From Pseudomonas abietaniphila (lineage in GTDB: Bacteria; Pseudomonadota; Gammaproteobacteria; Pseudomonadales; Pseudomonadaceae), in the NCBI RefSeq assembly GCF_900100795.1, contig NZ_FNCO01000007.1, forward strand, positions 248,001 to 312,000: a stretch of 64,000 bases of DNA, given 5' to 3'. The position numbers and the translations under genes are program-made. Under the pieces are notes generated by a model. That model did not search any database. It was given only the letters and a program-made list of their open reading frames with translations, and was not told the origin of the DNA. Positions 1 to 8,717 of this stretch are shown piece by piece. Every line of letters starts with the position of its first letter. The first letter of the stretch is position 1.

Positions 1-375
1 GCCGAAGCAGAAACCGAATGCTGCCAGGCTTGCCTTGTCCACCTTGGCGACGGTCTGCGCGGTCAGTTGATCCAGCGCTGCCGTCATGCGTTTGTTCAGC
101 AAGGCACGGTCATTTTTCATCGGCATCATGGCCGCCGCAGCTTCATCGCCGTTTTTCGGCCGCACGTTCTGGCCGTAGAGGTCAGCCAGCAAGACCACGT
201 ACCCCTTATCCGCCACTTCTTTGGCGATCTGCTCGGCGTCTTCGCTGATGCCCATCCAGTTAGGCGCCATCACCAGCCCTGGCGCCGCCTGGGCACCTTC
301 ACTGAAGACCAGACGACTTTCGTAGCTCTGCCCGTCAATCTGATACACCACGGACTGCACAGTAACGTTGCTCAT
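1..375 (-). CDS. Dienelactone hydrolase family protein, C-terminus cut by window edge
   Basis: Reading from the ATG at 375 gives MSNVTVQSVVYQIDGQSYES, then a segment typical of dienelactone hydrolases (APNWMGISEDAEQIAKEVAD, followed by GYVVLLADLYG). The last residues before the edge are FGFCFG, matching the Gly-x-Cys-x-Gly nucleophile elbow that carries the catalytic cysteine in this alpha/beta-hydrolase family. Only 125 codons are present, about half of the usual 240, so the Asp and His of the triad lie outside. Known members hydrolyse dienelactone or related esters; the real substrate is unknown here. The gene sits upstream of, and in the same direction as, whatever lies to the left of the window. 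Confidence 0.85.
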   Translation of the reverse strand, partial: MSNVTVQSVVYQIDGQSYESRLVFSEGAQAAPGLVMAPNWMGISEDAEQIAKEVADKGYVVLLADLYGQNVRPKNGDEAAAAMMPMKNDRALLNKRMTAALDQLTAQTVAKVDKASLAAFGFCFG

Positions 376-416
376 TGCCGACTCCTGCTGCTGAGAATGA
401 AGGAATACCAAATGAC

Positions 417-438
417 AAAACCCGCCGGAGCGGGTTTT
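417..438 (-). terminator. Rho-independent terminator of htpG
   Basis: Perfect 9-bp stem AAAACCCGC / GCGGGTTTT with a 4-nt loop, 16 bases past the htpG stop. The A/T ends of the stem supply a U-run in either direction. Confidence 0.8.
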
Positions 439-453
439 GACTGCACACAAATG

Positions 454-2358
454 TTAAACCGATAGCTCTACCAACAACTTGTTCAAACGGCGCACGTAAG
501 CGGCCGGATCTTTCAAGCTGTCACCGGCGGCCAGCGCTGCCTGATCGAACAGAATGTGCGACAGCTCGCCGAAACGCTCTTCGCTCTGCTCATTGTCAAG
601 CTTGCCGATCAGCGGGTGCGTCGGGTTGAATTCGAAGATCGGCTTGGAATCCGGAACCTTCTGGCCGCTCGCTTCCAGGATCTGACGCATTTGCAGACCC
701 AAGTCCTGCTCACCGATGGCCAGGATCGCAGGCGAGTCGGTCAGACGGTGCGAGACGCGGACTTCGCTGACAGCGTCACCCAGTGCGGCCTTCAGACGCT
801 CGATCAAACCTTCCTTATCCTTGGCCACTTCTTCCTGGGCTTTCTTGTCCTCTTCAGAATCAAGCTTGCCCAGGTCCAGATCGCCACGTGCCACGTCAAC
901 GAAGCCTTTGCCGTCGAAATCGCTCAGGTAGCTCATCAGCCACTCGTCGATACGGTCGGTCAGCAGCAGCACTTCGATGCCTTTCTTGCGGAAGACTTCC
1001 AGGTGCGGGCTGTTCTTGACCTGCGCGTAGCTTTCGCCAGTGAGGTAATAGATCTTGTCCTGACCTTCCTTGCCACGGGCCAGGTACTCGGCCAGGGAAA
1101 CGCTTTGCTCGCCGCTCTCGTCGGAGGTGGACGCGAAACGCAGCAGACCGGCAATCTTTTCCTTGTTGGCGAAGTCTTCAGCCGGGCCTTCTTTCATGAC
1201 CTGACCAAAGTTTTTCCAGAAGCCTTTGTATTCTTCCGGCTGGTTCTTCGCCAGTTTTTCCAGCATGTCCAGCACGCGCTTGGTCAGCGCGGACTTCATC
1301 GAGTCGATGATCGGGTCTTTCTGCAGGATTTCACGCGAGACGTTCAACGACAGGTCGTTGGAGTCGACCACACCCTTGATGAAACGCAGGTACAGCGGCA
1401 GGAAAGACTCGGCCTGGTCCATGACGAATACGCGCTGCACGTACAGTTTCAGGCCGCGCGGCGCTTCACGCTGATACAGATCGAACGGGGCACGGGCCGG
1501 CACGTACAGCAGCGAGTTGTATTCCAGCTTGCCTTCGACCTTGTTATGGCTCCAGGCCAGCGGGTTTTCGAAATCATGGGCAATGTGCTTGTAGAACTCC
1601 TGGTATTCCTCATCCTTCACTTCGGTACGAGGACGGGTCCACAGGGCGCTGGCTCGGTTAACGGTTTCCCATTCCTGCACAGGCGCTGGCTCGCCTTCGA
1701 CAGCGATCTGCTCTTTCGGCAGTTCGATCGGCAAGGCGATGTGGTCGGAATACTTCTTGATGATGTTGCGCAGGCGGTAGCCGTCGGCGAATTCGTCTTC
1801 CGCTTTCTTGAGGTGCAGCACGATGCGCGTACCGCGATCGGCTTTCTCCACAGTCGCGACTTCAAACTCGCCCTCCCCTTTGGAGGACCAGTGGACGCCT
1901 TCGCTGGCCGGCAGACCGGCACGACGACTGAACACTTCAACCTGATCGGCGACGATGAACGCGGAGTAGAAACCCACACCGAACTGACCGATCAGGTGCG
2001 AGTCTTTCTTCTGATCGCCAGTGAGGTTCTTCATGAAATCGGCCGTGCCGGACTTGGCGATGGTACCCAGGTGGGTAATCACATCTTCGCGGCTCATGCC
2101 GATGCCGTTGTCTTCAAGGGTGACGGTCTGAGCGTCCTTGTCGAAGCTCACGCGGATCTTGAGCTCGGCACCGCCTTCCAGCAGCTCGGGCTTGGACAGT
2201 GCTTCGAAACGCAGCTTGTCCACCGCGTCGGAAGCGTTGGAAATCAGCTCGCGGAGAAAAATCTCCTTGTTCGAATACAGCGAATGGATCATGAGGTGCA
2301 GCAGTTGCTTCACCTCGGTCTGGAAGCCCAGGGTTTCCTTTTGAGTTTCCACACTCAT
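454..2358 (-). CDS. htpG: Molecular chaperone HtpG (Hsp90)
   Basis: ATP-dependent cytosolic chaperone of the Hsp90 family. The protein is 634 residues from MSVETQKETLGFQ, the usual length. The N-terminal GHKL ATPase domain shows LRELISNASDAVDKLR (the Asn binding Mg-ATP), DNGIGM and GQFGVGFYSAF. The middle domain contains SLNVSREILQKD with the family's conserved Arg, and the C-terminal dimerisation domain ends in LNKLLVELSV. An upstream in-frame ATG (2364, MTMSVE) lies closer to the GGAG ribosome site and could be used instead. The gene appears monocistronic, with its own terminator. Confidence 0.97.
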   Translation of the reverse strand: MSVETQKETLGFQTEVKQLLHLMIHSLYSNKEIFLRELISNASDAVDKLRFEALSKPELLEGGAELKIRVSFDKDAQTVTLEDNGIGMSREDVITHLGTIAKSGTADFMKNLTGDQKKDSHLIGQFGVGFYSAFIVADQVEVFSRRAGLPASEGVHWSSKGEGEFEVATVEKADRGTRIVLHLKKAEDEFADGYRLRNIIKKYSDHIALPIELPKEQIAVEGEPAPVQEWETVNRASALWTRPRTEVKDEEYQEFYKHIAHDFENPLAWSHNKVEGKLEYNSLLYVPARAPFDLYQREAPRGLKLYVQRVFVMDQAESFLPLYLRFIKGVVDSNDLSLNVSREILQKDPIIDSMKSALTKRVLDMLEKLAKNQPEEYKGFWKNFGQVMKEGPAEDFANKEKIAGLLRFASTSDESGEQSVSLAEYLARGKEGQDKIYYLTGESYAQVKNSPHLEVFRKKGIEVLLLTDRIDEWLMSYLSDFDGKGFVDVARGDLDLGKLDSEEDKKAQEEVAKDKEGLIERLKAALGDAVSEVRVSHRLTDSPAILAIGEQDLGLQMRQILEASGQKVPDSKPIFEFNPTHPLIGKLDNEQSEERFGELSHILFDQAALAAGDSLKDPAAYVRRLNKLLVELSV

Positions 2359-2685
2359 GGTCATCAAACTCCAATCAGTCCATACAAATAGGGGTAGCCG
2401 TCCGATGCCCTTCTGACGCTGGACGACGGGTTGTCATCAAGGTGGGGGCTGGGTCGCAGATTTCAAGAGCGCCGACTACGTGACCGCACATTCTTCATGC
2501 ACTGTTTAACGGCCCCCGTTCAGGTCGGGTGCGACGGCGCGAGCAAAATCGTTTAACCCGCGTGAATCCGGGTTTCCCGCGTAACGCCAATGAAACAGCT
2601 ATTTATTTATCGGTGCGCATGATGGAACTAACGGAATAAGCGCGCGCTCGAAGGCTCGTAGATATTCAATAAGGAGAAATACCCC
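2359..2685. other. Intergenic region between divergent htpG and lipoprotein gene
   Basis: Promoter space for both genes. On the minus strand CCCCTATTT lies about 30 bases before the htpG start and resembles a sigma-32 -10 element (CCCCATnT), but no matching CTTGAAA -35 sits at the right distance. On the plus strand GGAACTA at about 2625 resembles an AlgU -35, but the matching -10 is poor. No small gene is evident. Confidence 0.5.
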
Positions 2686-2940
2686 ATGCGTAAGACTTTA
2701 GCCATTGCCCTCATGCTTTCTGCCACCTTGGGCCTCGCCGCGTGCGACAAAAAATCCGAGGATAAACAGCAAGATGCCAACAAGGCCGCCCAGCAGTCTC
2801 AGGAGTCGATGCAAAAGGCTCAAGACAAAGTGAACGACGCCGCCAAAGAAAGTCAGGAAGCCGCCCAGAAGAATGCCGAAGCCGCTCAAGAGCGCGCAAA
2901 AGAGGCTAACGAACAGGCGCCTGCACCAACTAAGCAGTAA
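2686..2940 (+). CDS. Small Ala/Glu/Lys-rich lipoprotein, coiled-coil type
   Basis: 84 residues. The start is fixed by AAGGAG nine bases upstream. A lipoprotein signal (MRKTLAIALMLSATLGLAAC) ends in the lipobox LAAC, so Cys20 should be lipidated. The rest is charged and highly repetitive, with Ala, Gln, Lys and Glu in heptad-like order (QKAQDKVNDAAKESQEAAQK), predicting one long amphipathic helix, then a short Pro-rich tail. No catalytic motif is present. By composition it resembles small envelope helix proteins such as Lpp/OprI-like or stress-related lipoproteins, but I cannot assign it to a named family. It shares a bidirectional terminator with the convergent brnQ. Confidence 0.8.
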   Translation: MRKTLAIALMLSATLGLAACDKKSEDKQQDANKAAQQSQESMQKAQDKVNDAAKESQEAAQKNAEAAQERAKEANEQAPAPTKQ

Positions 2941-2955
2941 GTTCCAAAGTTCCTG

Positions 2956-2990
2956 AAAATAAAGCCCGCATTGCGCGGGCTTTATTTTTT
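2956..2990 (+). terminator. Bidirectional terminator between lipoprotein gene and brnQ
   Basis: 14-bp stem (AAAATAAAGCCCGC / GCGGGCTTTATTTT) with a 5-nt loop and a T-run. It lies between two convergent genes and can serve both. Confidence 0.88.
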
Positions 2991-3041
2991 ATACCGTCAA
3001 GTTCAGCAGCATCGTCATGAAAAGACGCTGCCGCCCTCCCC

Positions 3042-4355
3042 TCAGGCCAGCGCTTCGCTGCGCCGACCCAGCATGCGATCCACCACGAACGCCACGAACA
3101 GCGTGATCAGCGACGGGATCAACCAGGCCAGCCCTTGCTCGCTCAATGGCAAATGCGCCAGTGCATCAGGCAGCACATCCGCAAATCCCGCCCCCTTGAC
3201 CGCGTCGATCATGCCGAACACGAATGACACCAGCATCACGGGCGCAACGACGCGCCCTTGCGACTGCCAGAAGTCCTTGCAGAAGCTCAATGCGACCAAT
3301 GCGATGCACGGCGGATAAATCGCGGTCAGCACCGGAATGGAGAACTGGATCAGCTTGGTCAGGCCCAGGTTGGACACCAACAGGGAGAACGCGGCGAGGA
3401 GGATCACCAGGGTCTTGTAGGACAGCGGCAGCAGTCGGCTGAAATACTCGGCGCAAGCGCACGTAAGCCCCACTGCCGTGACCAGGCACGCAAGGGAAAT
3501 CAACACCGCGAGAAAACCGCTGCCCAGCGTCCCAAAGGTATGTTGCACATAGGCGTGCAGCACCGCCGCGCCATTGGTGGCACCTGCAGCGACGGCATGG
3601 CTTGCGGCGCCGAGACGGAACAGGCTGATGTAGACCAGCGCAAGGCCCAGCCCGGCAATAAGACCGGCAATGATCGCGTAGCGGGTGATCAGTTTTGGAG
3701 ACTCCACGCCCCGAGAACGGATGGCATTGACGATGACGATGCCAAACACCAGCGCACCCAGCGTGTCCATGGTCAGGTAACCATTGATGAAGCCTTGGGA
3801 GAACGGCGCGGCGACATACGCTGGTTGTGCAACCCCGACATCACCGGCAGGCAGCGCGAAAGCCGCAATGCCCAGGACCGCCAACGCGATGATCTTCAAT
3901 GGCGCAAGGAAGCGTCCGACGGTGTCGAGCAAGCGGCCGGGATAGAGCGAGATCCAGAAGACCAGCAGGAAATACACGAGGCTGTACAGGAACAGCGCCA
4001 GCGGGCTCTCACCGGTGATCGGCGCCAGGCCGACCTCAAAGGACACCGTGGCCGTGCGCGGCGTTGCGAACAACGGCCCCACGGACAAATAGCAGACCGC
4101 GGCGAGCACGGTACCGGCGACTTTGCCGATCGGGCTGCTCAGCGCGTCCATGGCCCCGCCTACCTTGGCCAGTGCAACTACGGTCACGACCGGGAGGCCT
4201 ACCGCCGTTACCAGAAAGCCCAGCGCCGCCATCCACACGTGCGGACCGGCCTGTAGACCAACGATAGGGGGGAAGATGATATTGCCAGCACCTACGAACA
4301 ACGCGAACGTCATGAAACCAAGCGCCACGATGTCCTGACGTTTCAACACTTTCAT
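3042..4355 (-). CDS. brnQ: Branched-chain amino acid:cation symporter BrnQ
   Basis: Inner-membrane carrier importing Leu, Ile and Val with Na+ (LIVCS family). From the ATG at 4355 the protein is 437 residues, the family length. It begins MKVLKRQDIVALGFMTFALF followed by VGAGNIIFPPIVGLQAG, the family signature in the first membrane segments, and continues as about twelve hydrophobic segments to a short basic C-terminus (DRMLGRRSEALA). An upstream GTG (4367) is also in frame. Neither start has a strong ribosome site, so weak or regulated translation is possible. A hairpin lies 39-61 bases upstream of the ATG. Confidence 0.93.
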   Translation of the reverse strand: MKVLKRQDIVALGFMTFALFVGAGNIIFPPIVGLQAGPHVWMAALGFLVTAVGLPVVTVVALAKVGGAMDALSSPIGKVAGTVLAAVCYLSVGPLFATPRTATVSFEVGLAPITGESPLALFLYSLVYFLLVFWISLYPGRLLDTVGRFLAPLKIIALAVLGIAAFALPAGDVGVAQPAYVAAPFSQGFINGYLTMDTLGALVFGIVIVNAIRSRGVESPKLITRYAIIAGLIAGLGLALVYISLFRLGAASHAVAAGATNGAAVLHAYVQHTFGTLGSGFLAVLISLACLVTAVGLTCACAEYFSRLLPLSYKTLVILLAAFSLLVSNLGLTKLIQFSIPVLTAIYPPCIALVALSFCKDFWQSQGRVVAPVMLVSFVFGMIDAVKGAGFADVLPDALAHLPLSEQGLAWLIPSLITLFVAFVVDRMLGRRSEALA

Positions 4356-4393
4356 CAAAGAAACCACACTGCTGAATCGGAATTAAGAAGAGG

Positions 4394-4416
4394 ATTTCCC
4401 TGAGGGTGAGGGAAAT
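4394..4416 (-). promoter_or_regulatory. Stem-loop in brnQ leader
   Basis: Perfect 8-bp stem ATTTCCCT / AGGGAAAT with a 7-nt loop. On the minus strand it is followed by the pyrimidine-rich CCTCTTCTTAATT. It could be an attenuator or a remnant terminator; there is no proof of function. Confidence 0.4.
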
Positions 4417-4695
4417 GCTGCCCGTCCTTTTAGAACAGACCCGTCTGCGCGCAGCAGCTCCTTATGGGGGCCGGCCACGCAAAATGGCGCGTAGCCTACC
4501 CTATTTCCCGCACCGATACAGGGCGAGGCGACCGATGTATGCACGTAGCTGTCGCATATCGGAAAACTCCTACGGTATTTGGTACGCAGGCAGCCTGGCT
4601 GCTTAAGCACGAACGCACAGGTGAATGGGTGAATGGGTGTCTTGCTTACGAGGGAAAACAACGCGGTTTTCCAGGTCTACCGCGTTATCGTTTGT

Positions 4696-4758
4696 TCGCG
4701 GGCAAGCGCGCTCCTACAGAGGGTAACTGCAATCCTGTAGGCGTGAGCGCGCTCGCGA
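4696..4758. repeat. REP-type inverted repeat, degenerate pair
   Basis: Left arm TCGCGGGCAAGCGCGCTCC followed by TACAG, and a diverged right arm CCTGTAGGCGTGAGCGCGC. It is the same family as the elements at 27622 and 56610. Confidence 0.75.
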
Positions 4759-4796
4759 TGGGAAACGACAGGCAAACGGGGTTGAGCCCTGAAAAC

Positions 4797-4824
4797 ACAA
4801 AGGCCACCCGAAGGTGGCCTTTGT
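4797..4824 (-). terminator. Terminator of the suc operon (after sucD)
   Basis: Perfect 12-bp stem ACAAAGGCCACC / GGTGGCCTTTGT with a 4-nt loop, 28 bases beyond the sucD stop. The minus-strand tail is T-rich. Confidence 0.85.
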
Positions 4825-4852
4825 CGATCAGACAATGATCAGCAAGCGATGC

Positions 4853-5737
4853 TTACTTTTTCATTTCCCAACCGGTCAGCTCAGCCAGGGCTTTGCCGAT
4901 GTCTGCCAGCGAACGCACGGTTTTGACACCCGCGTCTTGCAGTGCAGCGAATTTCTCGTCTGCAGTACCTTTGCCGCCGGAGATGATCGCGCCAGCATGG
5001 CCCATGCGCTTGCCCGGAGGAGCAGTCACACCAGCGATGTAGGAAACGACTGGCTTGGTCACGTTTGCTTTGATGTAGGCAGCGGCTTCTTCTTCAGCCG
5101 AACCACCGATCTCACCGATCATGACGATCGCTTCGGTCTGTGGGTCGTTCTGGAACAACTTCAGGATGTCGATGAAGTTGGAGCCAGGGATCGGGTCACC
5201 ACCGATGCCAACGCAGGTGGACTGACCGAAACCGGCGTCAGTGGTCTGCTTCACAGCTTCGTAAGTCAGGGTGCCGGAACGCGACACGATACCGACTTTG
5301 CCTGGCAAGTGAATGTGACCTGGCATGATGCCGATCTTGCACTCGCCCGGAGTGATCACGCCTGGGCAGTTCGGGCCGATCAGGGTAACACCCAGTTCGT
5401 CGCACTTGACCTTGGCATCCAGCATGTCGAGGGTAGGAATACCTTCGGTGATGCAGATGATCAGCTTGATGCCGCCGAAAGCAGCTTCCAGGATCGAATC
5501 TTTGCAGAAAGGAGCCGGAACGTAGATCACGCTGGCGGTAGCGCCAGTTTGCTCCACTGCTTCACGAACGGTGTTGAACACCGGCAGGTTCAGGTGAGTG
5601 GTGCCACCTTTGCCTGGGGTCACGCCGCCAACCATTTTGGTGCCGTAGGCAATGGCTTGTTCGGAGTGGAAAGTACCTTGAGAGCCGGTGAAGCCCTGGC
5701 AGATAACTTTGGTGTCTTTATTGATCAGGACGCTCAT
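4853..5737 (-). CDS. sucD: Succinyl-CoA synthetase (ADP-forming) alpha subunit
   Basis: With SucC it converts succinyl-CoA, ADP and phosphate to succinate, CoA and ATP in the TCA cycle. 294 residues. The N-terminal CoA-binding Rossmann domain begins MSVLINKDTKVICQGFTGSQ. RMGHAGAI contains His247, the residue phosphorylated during catalysis, and is followed by the glycine-rich SGGKGTADEK. The ATG overlaps the sucC stop by one base (TAATG), which implies translational coupling. Confidence 0.97.
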   Translation of the reverse strand: MSVLINKDTKVICQGFTGSQGTFHSEQAIAYGTKMVGGVTPGKGGTTHLNLPVFNTVREAVEQTGATASVIYVPAPFCKDSILEAAFGGIKLIICITEGIPTLDMLDAKVKCDELGVTLIGPNCPGVITPGECKIGIMPGHIHLPGKVGIVSRSGTLTYEAVKQTTDAGFGQSTCVGIGGDPIPGSNFIDILKLFQNDPQTEAIVMIGEIGGSAEEEAAAYIKANVTKPVVSYIAGVTAPPGKRMGHAGAIISGGKGTADEKFAALQDAGVKTVRSLADIGKALAELTGWEMKK

Positions 5738-6903
5738 TATTTGCCCTCCGCAGCTTTGACGACTTGTTGAGCAGCGTCGGTCAAGCTGGTAGCAGCGATG
5801 ATGTTCAAGCCGCTTTCTGCCAGTACTTTAGCGCCCAGGTCAGCGTTGTTACCTTCAAGGCGAACAACGACCGGGATTTTCACGCCGACTTCTTTCACCG
5901 CGCCAATGATGCCTTCGGCAATCATGTCGCAGCGAACGATGCCGCCGAAGATGTTGACCAGTACTGCGGCGACGTTGCTGTCGGACAGGATGATCTTGAA
6001 GGCTTCGGTCACGCGCTCTTTGGTAGCGCCACCACCTACGTCGAGGAAGTTGGCTGGCTTGCCGCCGTGCAGGTTGACGATGTCCATGGTACCCATGGCC
6101 AGGCCGGCACCGTTGACCATGCAGCCGATGTTGCCTTCCAGTGCCACGTAGTTCAGTTCGAACTTGGCAGCGTGGGCTTCACGTGGGTCATCTTGCGATG
6201 GGTCGTGGAAAGCCTTCAGCTTAGGCTGACGGTACATGGCGTTGGCGTCGATGTTGATCTTGGCGTCCAGGCAGTGCAGATCGCCGTCAGCCTTGATCAC
6301 CAGCGGGTTCACTTCCAGCAGGGCCAGGTCGTGGTCCTGGAACAGCTTGGCCAGACCGACGAAGATCTTGGCGAACTGAGTGACCTGCTTGCCCTCCAGA
6401 CCCAGCTGGAATGCCAGATCGCGACCCTGGAATGGCTGAGCGCCAACCAGTGGATCGATCGTGGCCTTGAGAATCTTCTCAGGAGTTTCGTGAGCGATTT
6501 TCTCGATGTCCACGCCACCTTCGGTGGAGGCCATGAACACGATACGACGGCTCGAACGGTCCACTACAGCGCCCAGGTACAGCTCTTTGGCGATGTCAGT
6601 GCAGGATTCAACCAGGATCTTGGTGACTGGCTGGCCGTTGGCATCAGTCTGGTAAGTGACCAGACGCTTGCCCAACCACTGTTGGGCGAACGCAGCTGCG
6701 TCTTCCTTGCTGCGAACCAGCTTGACGCCGCCCGCTTTACCGCGACCACCTGCGTGAACCTGGGCTTTGACGACCCATTCGGTTCCGCCGATCTTGTCGC
6801 ACGCTTCTGCTGCTGCTTCCGGGGTGTCTACTGCAAAGCCCTTGGATACTGGCAGGCCGTATTCAGCAAACAGCTGCTTACCCTGATACTCGTGAAGATT
6901 CAT
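5737..6903 (-). CDS. sucC: Succinyl-CoA synthetase (ADP-forming) beta subunit
   Basis: Nucleotide-binding partner of SucD. 388 residues, starting MNLHEYQGKQLFAEYGLPVS, the family's invariant N-terminus. An ATP-grasp fold follows, with KAQVHAGGRGKAGGVKL near residue 46 and LLEVNPLVIKADGDLHCLDA in the Mg-binding part. The C-terminal ligase domain carries NIFGGIVRCDMIAEGII. It lies about 200 bases downstream of lpdG on the same strand; no good minus-strand terminator separates them, so read-through from lpdG is likely. Confidence 0.97.
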   Translation of the reverse strand: MNLHEYQGKQLFAEYGLPVSKGFAVDTPEAAAEACDKIGGTEWVVKAQVHAGGRGKAGGVKLVRSKEDAAAFAQQWLGKRLVTYQTDANGQPVTKILVESCTDIAKELYLGAVVDRSSRRIVFMASTEGGVDIEKIAHETPEKILKATIDPLVGAQPFQGRDLAFQLGLEGKQVTQFAKIFVGLAKLFQDHDLALLEVNPLVIKADGDLHCLDAKINIDANAMYRQPKLKAFHDPSQDDPREAHAAKFELNYVALEGNIGCMVNGAGLAMGTMDIVNLHGGKPANFLDVGGGATKERVTEAFKIILSDSNVAAVLVNIFGGIVRCDMIAEGIIGAVKEVGVKIPVVVRLEGNNADLGAKVLAESGLNIIAATSLTDAAQQVVKAAEGK

Positions 6904-7060
6904 GCTTATTACCGTCTTCGTTAGGTACTGCGCATTCGGTGCTGCTCGTCTAAGCGTGCCGCACCACCTGTGACCGCTTCTCCCGGAAGGGCCCGGACCT
7001 GCACATCAGTGCCGATCGGAACACACCGGGAGTTCGAGTCCAACGGACCTTCCGCGGTAA

Positions 7061-7106
7061 GCCTTGCGAGCAAGGCCTACGACGGGCGGTCCGTCGTGGT
7101 TTTTTT
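7061..7106. repeat. Two stem-loops between lpdG and sucC
   Basis: GCCTTGC-GA-GCAAGGC (7061-7076) is followed by ACGACGG-N5-CCGTCGT (7079-7097) and seven Ts on the plus strand, immediately beyond the lpdG stop codon. The T-run faces the plus strand, where there is no gene to terminate. On the minus-strand message these would be intercistronic hairpins that may stabilise the upstream transcript end. Confidence 0.5.
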
Positions 7107-7107
7107 C

Positions 7108-8547
7108 TTAGCGTTTTTTCTTGTTCTGGATGTGGATGGCGTGGCCATTCACAGCCAAAGCAGCTTCGTGCAGCGCTTCGGACAACGTCGGGTGGGAGAA
7201 GACCATCATGCCGATGTCTTCGGCACTGGTGCCGAACTCCATACCGATCGCGCCCTGCTGTACCAGTTCTGCTGCGCCTGGACCGATGACGTGTACACCC
7301 AGTACACGGTCGGTCTTGGCGTCAGCGATGACTTTGACGAAACCGCCAGTGTCGTTCGCCGCCATCGCACGGCCGCTCGCCGCGAACGGGAAGCTGCCGA
7401 CGTTAACCTCAACGCCTTCGGCCTTCAAGGTCTGCTCGGTTTTACCGACCCATGCGATTTCCGGGTGCGTGTAGATAACCGACGGGATCAGGTCGTAGTT
7501 CATCTGGGTTTTGTGGCCCTTGATGCGCTCAACAACCATGATGCCTTCTTCCGACGCTTTGTGTGCCAGCATCAGACCACGGACCACGTCGCCGATCGCG
7601 TAAACACCAGGAACGCTGGTTTCGCACTGATCGTTGACGAAGATGAAGCCGCGCTCGTCGATATCGACACCGCTGTCGGACGCCAGCAGATCGGTGGTCA
7701 CCGGACGACGGCCTACTGCAACGATCAAGCGGTCGAACGTGATGTTCTGCTCACCGTCTTTATCGGTGTAGTTGACGATCACTTCGTTGCCGTTGACTTT
7801 CGAACCGGTAACGCGAGCGCCCAGCTTGATGTCCAGACCCTGCTTGGTGAAGGTCTTCTGTGCTTCCTTGGAAACGGCTTCGTCAGCGGCAGGCAGGAAC
7901 TTCTCCAGCGCTTCCAGAACGGTGACCTTGGAACCCAAGCGCGACCATACCGAACCCAGTTCCAGGCCGATAACGCCCGCACCGATCACACCCAGACGCT
8001 CAGGCACTGCCTGGAATTCCAGGGCACCAGTGGAGTCGACGATGACGTTCTGATCGACCGGAGCCGGTGGAATGTCGATCGGACGCGAGCCGGAAGCCAG
8101 GATGATGTTGTCGGCTTCGATGACTTCGGTGGTGCCGTCAGGCTTGGTCAGCTCGACTTTCTTGCCGGCCAGCAGCTTGCCGTGGCCTTGCAGGGAAGTA
8201 ACGCCGTTGGCTTTGAACAGGCTGGCAACGCCGCCGGTCAGGCCTTTGACGATCTGCGACTTGCGGCCAACCATGGCCGGGACGTCCATCTGCACGTCGC
8301 CGGAGATGGAAATGCCGTGCACGTTGAACTGGTTCTTGGCTTCGTAGAATTTCCACGAGCTGTCCAGCAGCGCCTTGGAAGGAATGCAGCCTACGTTCAG
8401 GCAGGTACCGCCGAGAGCGAGCTTGCCCTCTTTATCCTGATACTTCTCGATGCAGGCAGTCTTGAGACCAAGTTGCGCGGCCTTGATGGCGGCAACATAA
8501 CCGCCAGGGCCTGCGCCAATCACTACCACGTCGAATTTCTGGGACAT
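7108..8547 (-). CDS. lpdG: Dihydrolipoyl dehydrogenase (E3)
   Basis: FAD enzyme that reoxidises the lipoyl arm of 2-oxoacid dehydrogenase complexes with NAD+. 479 residues from MSQKFDVVVIGAGPGGY; a longer in-frame start is rejected because GAGG lies just upstream of 8547. Visible are the FAD dinucleotide fold at residues 6-16, the redox disulphide GGTCLNVGCIPSK (Cys49 and Cys54), the NAD fold GVIGAGVIGLELGSVWSRLG, and the C-terminal HPTLSEALHEA with the catalytic His-Glu pair. Its place between sucB and sucC shows that it serves 2-oxoglutarate dehydrogenase; in Pseudomonas this copy also supplies other complexes. Confidence 0.97.
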   Translation of the reverse strand: MSQKFDVVVIGAGPGGYVAAIKAAQLGLKTACIEKYQDKEGKLALGGTCLNVGCIPSKALLDSSWKFYEAKNQFNVHGISISGDVQMDVPAMVGRKSQIVKGLTGGVASLFKANGVTSLQGHGKLLAGKKVELTKPDGTTEVIEADNIILASGSRPIDIPPAPVDQNVIVDSTGALEFQAVPERLGVIGAGVIGLELGSVWSRLGSKVTVLEALEKFLPAADEAVSKEAQKTFTKQGLDIKLGARVTGSKVNGNEVIVNYTDKDGEQNITFDRLIVAVGRRPVTTDLLASDSGVDIDERGFIFVNDQCETSVPGVYAIGDVVRGLMLAHKASEEGIMVVERIKGHKTQMNYDLIPSVIYTHPEIAWVGKTEQTLKAEGVEVNVGSFPFAASGRAMAANDTGGFVKVIADAKTDRVLGVHVIGPGAAELVQQGAIGMEFGTSAEDIGMMVFSHPTLSEALHEAALAVNGHAIHIQNKKKR

Positions 8548-8565
8548 AAAAAAGAGTTCCTCTTT

Positions 8566-8709
8566 AGCTGCGAGCTTCAAGCCACAAGCTGCAAGCTGAT
8601 CCGTGATGCTCTACAGACGAGTTGCAGCCTGTTCATTAGGATGTTGCGACGACCCAAGCACGAACGCCAGGCTGCATTTTTTGCAGCTTGGCGCTTGTGG
8701 CTTGCAGCT
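8566..8709. repeat. Imperfect inverted repeat, AGCTGCAAGC family, between sucB and lpdG
   Basis: The left arm at 8566-8600 (AGCTGCGAGCTTCAAGCCAC, continuing AAGCTGCAAGCT) and the right arm at 8681-8709 (TTGCAGCTTGGCGCTTGTGG, continuing CTTGCAGCT) are near reverse complements about 80 bases apart. This fills most of the 170-base gap inside the operon. It resembles a dispersed Pseudomonas repeat different from the TGTAGGAGC REPs. Confidence 0.65.
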
Positions 8710-8717
8710 GCCTTGAA

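Larger units (their letters stand above)
4356..4796. other. Intergenic region, brnQ leader plus a REP element
   Basis: About 440 bases with no credible gene. On the minus strand it forms the brnQ promoter and leader with one stem-loop (4394-4416). The left half, next to sucD's terminator, carries an imperfect REP pair. The open frames seen here lack ribosome sites and recognisable protein character. Confidence 0.6.

Noticed and set aside
556..2391. 611-codon open frame opposite htpG
   Set aside because: It is the antisense shadow of htpG, with no ribosome site and no recognisable domain; long antisense frames are common in GC-rich genomes.
2380..2450. Sigma-32 promoter for htpG
   Set aside because: A CCCCTATTT -10-like element exists, but the only TTGA-containing -35 candidate is about 40 bases away, far beyond the normal spacer.
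4383..4661. Possible leader peptide or small gene upstream of brnQ (minus strand)
   Set aside because: It has no ribosome site, no run of Leu/Ile/Val codons and poor codon character; it overlaps the leader hairpin.
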